From Rahnella inusitata_A (GTDB taxonomy: Bacteria > Pseudomonadota > Gammaproteobacteria > Enterobacterales > Enterobacteriaceae), in contig NZ_CBCPJJ010000011.1 of assembly GCF_965118895.1 (NCBI RefSeq), positions 1 to 64,000 of the forward strand: a stretch of DNA of 64,000 bases, given 5' to 3'. This document shows positions 59,160 to 64,000 of this stretch, one piece after another. Position 1 is the stretch's first letter. Each line of letters starts with the position of its first letter. The notes beneath the pieces are model-generated. The model made no database searches and was not told where the DNA came from. It saw only the letters and a program-made list of their open reading frames with translations. The position numbers and the translations under genes are program-made.

Positions 59160-61211
59160 GTGAACTTCTCTTGGCTGGAATGGAAAAACACCCCGTGGGG
59201 AAAAGCCACGGGCGGCCAATGGCGCTATGCCCTGCGCAATTCAATCGCGATGGTACTGTCACTGCTTATCGCTTTTGAATTTCAGATGGACGAACCCTAC
59301 TGGGCGTTAACCTCCGCCGCCGTGGTCAGTTTTCCGACCGTCGGTGGGGTGATCAGTAAAAGTATTGGTCGTATCATCGGCAGCTTGCTCGGCGCGCTCG
59401 CAGCGGTATTTATCGCCGGCCATTGTCTCAATGAGCCCTGGCTTTTCACCTTTGCTATCGCGGGTTGGCTGGGGCTGTGTACATACATCTCCAACCACTA
59501 CCAGAACAATGTCTCATACGCTTTCGCACTGGCCGGTTACACGGCGGCGATCATCGTATTTTCAACCGTTAATGTCACCGACACGACGCAAATTTTTGAT
59601 ATCGCACAGGCGCGCGTCGGCGAAGTGATCACCGGTATTCTGTGTGGTGGTTTTATGATGATGGTGCTGCCGAGCACATCTGACGGTGACGCCCTGCTCA
59701 CCTCTTTGCGTAAAATGCACACGCAGTTGCTGGAACATGCTCAGTTGCTGTGGAATGCCGAAGTGAATGACAAGATCCGCAGCTCACATGAGGGGCTGAT
59801 CGGCCAGATTCTGACGCTCAATTTGCTGCGTATCCAGGCCGTCTGGAGCCATTACCGTCTGCGCCGTCAGAATAACGTGCTCAATTATTTACTACATCAA
59901 CAACTGCGCATGACCAGTTATATTTCCAGCCTGCGCCGTATGCTGCTCAACTGGCCCCAGCAGCCTGAAAATCTGGCCTCCGTCCTTAACGTATTGCTTG
60001 ACGAGTTACGTAAGCCGGACACCGATAAATACAAACTGTCGAAGATCCTCAGACTCATTAAACCTCAGGACACCGCCGATTTCCGTCATCAGGCGTTCTG
60101 GATACGTTTACGCGATTTCTGCTGGCTTTATCTGCGCAACGAGCGCTGGTTACGCCGCGTGGAAAATGCCAATGCCGCAGAAGCAGAGACGCTTCAGCCG
60201 CCAAAAATTAGCCATTTGGCCCAGCATACCGACACCGTAGAGGCCGCCTACAACGGTCTGCGCACCTTCCTGTGTATTGTGGTCGGCTGTGCGTTTTGGA
60301 TGACAACGCAGTGGGATTCTGGTTCCGGTGCCGTCGCGCTGACGGCGGTCAGCTGCGTGCTCTACTCCTCTACCAGTTCCCCTATCAGCAGCGTGACATT
60401 GCTGATCAAATCACTGGGATTGCTGTTCATCGGCTGTTTTATTCTCAAGTTCGGGTTGATGATTCAGATCGACAATTTCTGGGTATTTTGTGCATTCTTC
60501 CTGCCAATGTTAGTCACTATGCAGATGATGAAATTGCAGTACAAACGCTATGCCGGTTTATGGGGACAGATGATCGTCTTTTTAGGCTCGTTTCTGGCGG
60601 TGACTAACCCACCAAACTACGACTACGGAGCGTTTATGAATGGTGGCGTGGCCAAAATCGTCGGCGTAACCCTGGCAGGTATTGCGTTTCAGGTCTTACG
60701 ACCAAGTTCGGATAAGCGTAAAAGCCGCCGCATTATTCGTGCACTGCGCCGCGATTTTATGGATCAGCTCAGCCGAAAACCTTCGCTCAGCCATTTTCAG
60801 TTTGAATCACTGATTTACCACCGAATGAACCAGCTCAATCAGAGTAAAGATCAGCATTCCCGTACCTGGCTGCTGCGCTGGGGCGTAGTATTGCTTAACT
60901 GCAGCCACATCGTCTGGCAGTTACGCGAATGGGGAACTCGCTCAGATCCGCTGTCTGCAGTGCGTGACGTGTGTATTCATTGTCTCAAAGGTGTGATGAC
61001 CGAGCGTGGCGTTAGCCACGAGAATCTGGATGCAACGCTGGTAGAATTATTGCGCATGAGCAATTCGCTGGCGCATCACCCTGAACCGGCTGCGCGTGAA
61101 CTGGCGGGTATTATCTGGCGGTTATACTGCTCACTGTCGCAGCTGCAACAGGCGATTTCGACGGATGACGGTCCGGCGAGCCCCGCGATAACCTCTGCAA
61201 AACCCACCTGA
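59160..61211 (+). CDS. ydhK: FUSC/AaeB-type efflux protein YdhK
   Basis: 683 residues. An N-terminal block of about six membrane segments (residues 20-180), a soluble loop, and a second membrane block near 365-510 give the fusaric-acid-resistance (FUSC) architecture. Starts with GTG nine bases after ydhJ. Probably exports aromatic acids or similar toxic compounds with YdhIJ; substrate unknown. sodC, which follows in E. coli, is missing. Confidence 0.92.
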   Translation: MNFSWLEWKNTPWGKATGGQWRYALRNSIAMVLSLLIAFEFQMDEPYWALTSAAVVSFPTVGGVISKSIGRIIGSLLGALAAVFIAGHCLNEPWLFTFAIAGWLGLCTYISNHYQNNVSYAFALAGYTAAIIVFSTVNVTDTTQIFDIAQARVGEVITGILCGGFMMMVLPSTSDGDALLTSLRKMHTQLLEHAQLLWNAEVNDKIRSSHEGLIGQILTLNLLRIQAVWSHYRLRRQNNVLNYLLHQQLRMTSYISSLRRMLLNWPQQPENLASVLNVLLDELRKPDTDKYKLSKILRLIKPQDTADFRHQAFWIRLRDFCWLYLRNERWLRRVENANAAEAETLQPPKISHLAQHTDTVEAAYNGLRTFLCIVVGCAFWMTTQWDSGSGAVALTAVSCVLYSSTSSPISSVTLLIKSLGLLFIGCFILKFGLMIQIDNFWVFCAFFLPMLVTMQMMKLQYKRYAGLWGQMIVFLGSFLAVTNPPNYDYGAFMNGGVAKIVGVTLAGIAFQVLRPSSDKRKSRRIIRALRRDFMDQLSRKPSLSHFQFESLIYHRMNQLNQSKDQHSRTWLLRWGVVLLNCSHIVWQLREWGTRSDPLSAVRDVCIHCLKGVMTERGVSHENLDATLVELLRMSNSLAHHPEPAARELAGIIWRLYCSLSQLQQAISTDDGPASPAITSAKPT

Positions 61212-61229
61212 CCGTCAGACAGCACTGGG

Positions 61230-62126
61230 TTACGGAACGTCGTAGCCCAGCGCTGCTTTACGAATACGGAACCACTGCTGGCGGGTCATTTCCAGTGACA
61301 ACGATTTATACGCAGATTTAACACGCTCGATTTTACCGGACCCGATGATCGGCAACGGCTCTGACGGCAGACGCATAATCCACGCATAGACTACCTGCTC
61401 GATATTCTCGGCCCCCATTTCATTCGCCACGGTCTGAAGTTCATCGCGCAGCGGCTGGAATTCGGCATCGCTGAAAAGACGCCCACCACCCAGACACGAC
61501 CACGCCATCGGTTTGATGCGCAGCTGCTGGCAGAGATCTAACGTACCGTCGAGGATAGCAGGCTGATGGATCGGGGAAATCTCAACCTGATTAGTCACCA
61601 GCGTGAAAGGCAGGCGCGACTGCAGCAGACTAAACTGCGCAGGCGTGAAGTTAGAGACGCCGAAGTGTTTCACTTTGCCACTTTTATGCAGCTGTGTGAA
61701 AGCTTCAGCCACTTCGTCAGCATCCATCAGCGGATCCGGGCGGTGGATCAACAGTAAATCCAGATGATCGGTATGCAGATTGCTCAGGGATTTTTCTGCA
61801 CGCTGAATGATGTACTGCGTATCCGTAATGTAGTGGCCGATTTTGTTTTCAGGATCGGCGGTGGTCGCAATCCCGCATTTGCTGACCAGCTGCATTTGAT
61901 CACGCAGCGCAGGCTTCAGGCGCAATGCTTCGCCGAAGGCCGCTTCGCACTGATACCCACCGTAGATATCGGCGTGATCAGCGGTCGTGATGCCCAGCTC
62001 TATATGTTGCTCCATGAACGTCAAAAGCTGCTGCGGTGTCATGTCCCATTCCATCAGACGCCAGTAGCCACAAATCAGCGTTGAGAAAACCGGGCCTTGC
62101 GGCGATATAGGAGTACGTGGATCCAT
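61230..62126 (-). CDS. ydhF: Aldo/keto reductase YdhF
   Basis: 298 residues. (beta/alpha)8 NADPH oxidoreductase; Asp-Tyr pair in TTADHADIYGGY, then HLDLLLIHRPDPL and the cofactor-binding PIIGSGKIERV. ATG 62126 has AAGGA upstream; the frame to 62171 lacks one. Substrate unknown. Convergent with ydhK. Confidence 0.92.
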   Translation of the reverse strand: MDPRTPISPQGPVFSTLICGYWRLMEWDMTPQQLLTFMEQHIELGITTADHADIYGGYQCEAAFGEALRLKPALRDQMQLVSKCGIATTADPENKIGHYITDTQYIIQRAEKSLSNLHTDHLDLLLIHRPDPLMDADEVAEAFTQLHKSGKVKHFGVSNFTPAQFSLLQSRLPFTLVTNQVEISPIHQPAILDGTLDLCQQLRIKPMAWSCLGGGRLFSDAEFQPLRDELQTVANEMGAENIEQVVYAWIMRLPSEPLPIIGSGKIERVKSAYKSLSLEMTRQQWFRIRKAALGYDVP

Positions 62127-62243
62127 GATGATTTCCTTATTTTTGGTATTTTCGACCCACAGAATACACAACGACCGGCGCGCTGTATTGATGCTGACAG
62201 GAAGAATGAACAGGAAGTGAAACGGGAATGCCCGCTTTGGTGA

Positions 62244-62483
62244 TTAAAAAAGCTCAGGCTGTTCAGGCAGAGGCTCATCCGGTAATTTTCCGGCACGCTG
62301 CTGACGCAATAAGCGTTGCTGGCATAAACGCAGCACGTGGCGTTTCTCGGTATCGGTCATTTTAATCCAGCCAAAACGCTCATCGCGGCTGCGCTGGCAA
62401 CCACGACAATAGCCCCGCTCATCGGCCTGACAAATGCCACGGCACGGGCTGGGGATTTCAAAGAACTCGAGCTGTTGAGCCAC
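62244..62483 (-). CDS. ydhL: DUF1289 cysteine-rich protein YdhL
   Basis: 79 residues. PSPCRGICQADERGYCRGCQRS carries the four conserved cysteines of DUF1289, likely metal binding. Conserved beside ydhF and nemA; function unknown. Confidence 0.92.
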   Translation of the reverse strand: MAQQLEFFEIPSPCRGICQADERGYCRGCQRSRDERFGWIKMTDTEKRHVLRLCQQRLLRQQRAGKLPDEPLPEQPELF

Positions 62484-62683
62484 ATACCCTCCGCAATTAA
62501 CGGTGAGCTTTCATTCAAGACGTTTTCTCGCCATCCCGCAAGGTGATTTATAAAAAGGCACCTTGCGCGTAGTCAGAGACGGGGCAGATACGTTAAAAAG
62601 TACCCATATAACTAAGGTCGTATGATGCAGAGCACTTTTCTTCACCTCATACCGATCGATCCATTAACCTCGGAGTTACTGAA

Positions 62684-63775
62684 ATGACTAAGCTTTTCTC
62701 CCCGATTGTTGTCGGTAAAAACACGTTACCGAACCGCGTCTTTATGGCTCCCCTGACCCGTCTGCGCAGCATTGAACCGGGTGATATCCCGACGCCGCTG
62801 ATGGGCGAGTATTACGCACAGCGCCACAGTTCCGGCCTTATCATCACAGAAGCGACGCAAGTTTCCTTCCAGGCCAAAGGTTACGCGGGCGCCCCGGGTT
62901 TGCACACGCCGGAACAGGTTGCTGCGTGGAAGAAAATCGTTGCGGGTGTTCATGATAAAAACGGGCACATCGCCGTTCAGCTGTGGCACACCGGCCGCAT
63001 CTCACACAACAGTGTTCAGCCAGATAACCAGACGCCAGTTTCAGCATCCGCTGTAAACCCAAACACCCGCACCAGCCTGCGTGATGAGCAAGGCAACGCT
63101 ATCCGCGTCGACTGCCCGACGCCGCGTGCGCTGGAACTGAGTGAGATCCCAGGTATCATTAATGATTTCCGTCAGTCCGCCGCGTATTCCGCAGAAGCCG
63201 GTTTCGATTACATTGAGCTGCACGCGGCACACGGCTATCTGCTGCACCAGTTCATGTCTCCGGCTTCTAACTTGCGTGAAGACCAGTACGGCGGCAGCAT
63301 CGAGAACCGTACCCGCCTGACGCTGGAAGTGGTTGATGCTGCGATTGAAGCAATCGGCGCAGAGCGCGTGGGGATCCGCATTTCCCCACTGGGTCCGTTC
63401 AACGGTCTGGATAACGGTGAAGATCAGGTGCAGGCAGCCATCTATCTGCTGGACGAACTGAACAAACGCAAACTGGCCTATCTGCATATTTCCGAACCTG
63501 ACTGGGCCGGCGGCAAACCATACACCACAGAGTTGCGTGAAGTGATCCGTGCGCATTATCAGGGCGTCATTGTAGGTGCCGGTGCTTACACCGCGGAAAA
63601 AGGCGAAGAGCTGATCGAAAAAGGGTATATCGACGCCGTTGCCTTTGGCCGCAGCTATATCGCAAACCCGGATCTGGTCGAGCGTCTGAAATCTCATGCC
63701 CCGCTTAATGAACCAAAACCAGAAACCTTCTACGGCGGCGACGCTCAGGGTTATACGGATTACCCAACGCTGTAA
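62684..63775 (+). CDS. nemA: N-ethylmaleimide reductase NemA (Old Yellow Enzyme)
   Basis: 363 residues. FMN-dependent (beta/alpha)8 enzyme: FMAPLTRLRSIEPGDIPTPLM, HTGRISHNSVQP and ELHAAHGYLLHQFMSP with its His-Ala-Ala-His. Reduces electrophiles such as N-ethylmaleimide. In E. coli nemR precedes it and represses nemRA; here the 200 bases upstream contain no nemR, so control must differ. Confidence 0.95.
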   Translation: MTKLFSPIVVGKNTLPNRVFMAPLTRLRSIEPGDIPTPLMGEYYAQRHSSGLIITEATQVSFQAKGYAGAPGLHTPEQVAAWKKIVAGVHDKNGHIAVQLWHTGRISHNSVQPDNQTPVSASAVNPNTRTSLRDEQGNAIRVDCPTPRALELSEIPGIINDFRQSAAYSAEAGFDYIELHAAHGYLLHQFMSPASNLREDQYGGSIENRTRLTLEVVDAAIEAIGAERVGIRISPLGPFNGLDNGEDQVQAAIYLLDELNKRKLAYLHISEPDWAGGKPYTTELREVIRAHYQGVIVGAGAYTAEKGEELIEKGYIDAVAFGRSYIANPDLVERLKSHAPLNEPKPETFYGGDAQGYTDYPTL

Positions 63776-63802
63776 CCGTTTAAACCAGTAGTCTCCATCA
63801 GC

Positions 63803-63834
63803 AGGCGACCGATACCCTCCGGTCGCCTTTTTTT
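63803..63834 (+). terminator. Terminator of nemA
   Basis: Eight-bp stem AGGCGACC/GGTCGCCT followed by seven T. Confidence 0.9.
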
Positions 63835-63935
63835 GTTCAGAGTTTCAACACCTGTTCTGTGTTTTACAGACAAAACCGCCTCTATCGGTTAGGCTGAACC
63901 TGATTATTCTCATCCTGCAAATAAAAGAGGAACCT

Positions 63936-64000
63936 ATGCGTTTACTCCATACCATGCTTCGCGTCGGCGATCTGCAACGTGCTATCAGCTTTTACACTGA
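63936..64000 (+). CDS. gloA: Glyoxalase I GloA, N-terminal part cut by window end
   Basis: Only 21 codons are in the window (MRLLHTMLRVGDLQRAISFYT), matching the E. coli GloA start, with AGAGGAA upstream. Detoxifies methylglyoxal with glutathione. It follows nemA as in E. coli. Confidence 0.9.
   Translation, partial: MRLLHTMLRVGDLQRAISFYT

Noticed and set aside
1..64000. tRNA, rRNA, CRISPR arrays or insertion sequences
   Set aside because: No cloverleaf-like sequence, rRNA signature, regular repeat-spacer array or transposase was seen in my reading; a tRNAscan or CRISPR search could still change this.

Overview
The window reads as a chromosomal stretch of an Enterobacterales bacterium carrying an almost complete lambda-like prophage. 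Gene content and order on the right (dtpA, gstA, pdxY, tyrS, pdxH, mliC, anmK, slyB, slyA, ydhIJK, ydhF, ydhL, nemA, gloA) follow the E. coli arrangement, but sodC and nemR are absent and about 7 kb of other genes sit between dtpA and gstA. This fits a Yersiniaceae member such as Rahnella or Serratia better than Escherichia. The species is inference.

Positions 1 to about 37,330 are prophage. Its left end lies outside the window. Late genes run on the minus strand from right to left: Q antiterminator and late promoter (27.2-26.3 kb), lysis cassette (holin, SAR endolysin, Rz/Rz1; 25.5-24.2 kb), cos (23.0 kb), terminase, portal, a protease-capsid fusion, and tail genes Z-U-V-G-T-H-M-L-K-I-J (15.9-4.3 kb). 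Then come tail fibre genes, the exclusion lipoprotein Cor, and a LexA-controlled mini-operon encoding a UmuD'-like protein. The immunity region (cro/cI, 30.4-31.7 kb) and replication genes (27.5-30.4 kb) are lambda-like. The plus-strand early-left operon (31.7-36.1 kb) holds about 13 small genes, mostly unknown, ending in an excisionase that converges on the integrase. At least seven intrinsic terminators punctuate the late operon, so its expression should depend on Q.

The integrase lies next to sapC, and the junction suggests the phage entered at the sapB/sapC boundary, separating sapCDF from the expected upstream sapAB. Positions 40.1-52 kb hold an AhpD-like protein, the peptide transporter DtpA, a cassette with an acyltransferase, two cyclic-di-GMP enzymes, an AraC regulator and a DapA paralogue, then gstA. 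Positions 51.7-64 kb are conserved housekeeping and stress genes, with a SlyA-type palindrome at slyA and a possible PhoP box at slyB.

The strongest unexplained signals are: (1) a tandem array of six hairpin-plus-terminator units in the first 780 bases, two of them clear duplicates, which looks like a small-RNA array; (2) three palindromes matching the Fur-box consensus, spaced exactly 47 bp apart beside cos; (3) the SOS operon with a UmuD' mimic lacking the protease dyad; and (4) the split sap operon with three 10-bp-phased repeats at the attachment site.
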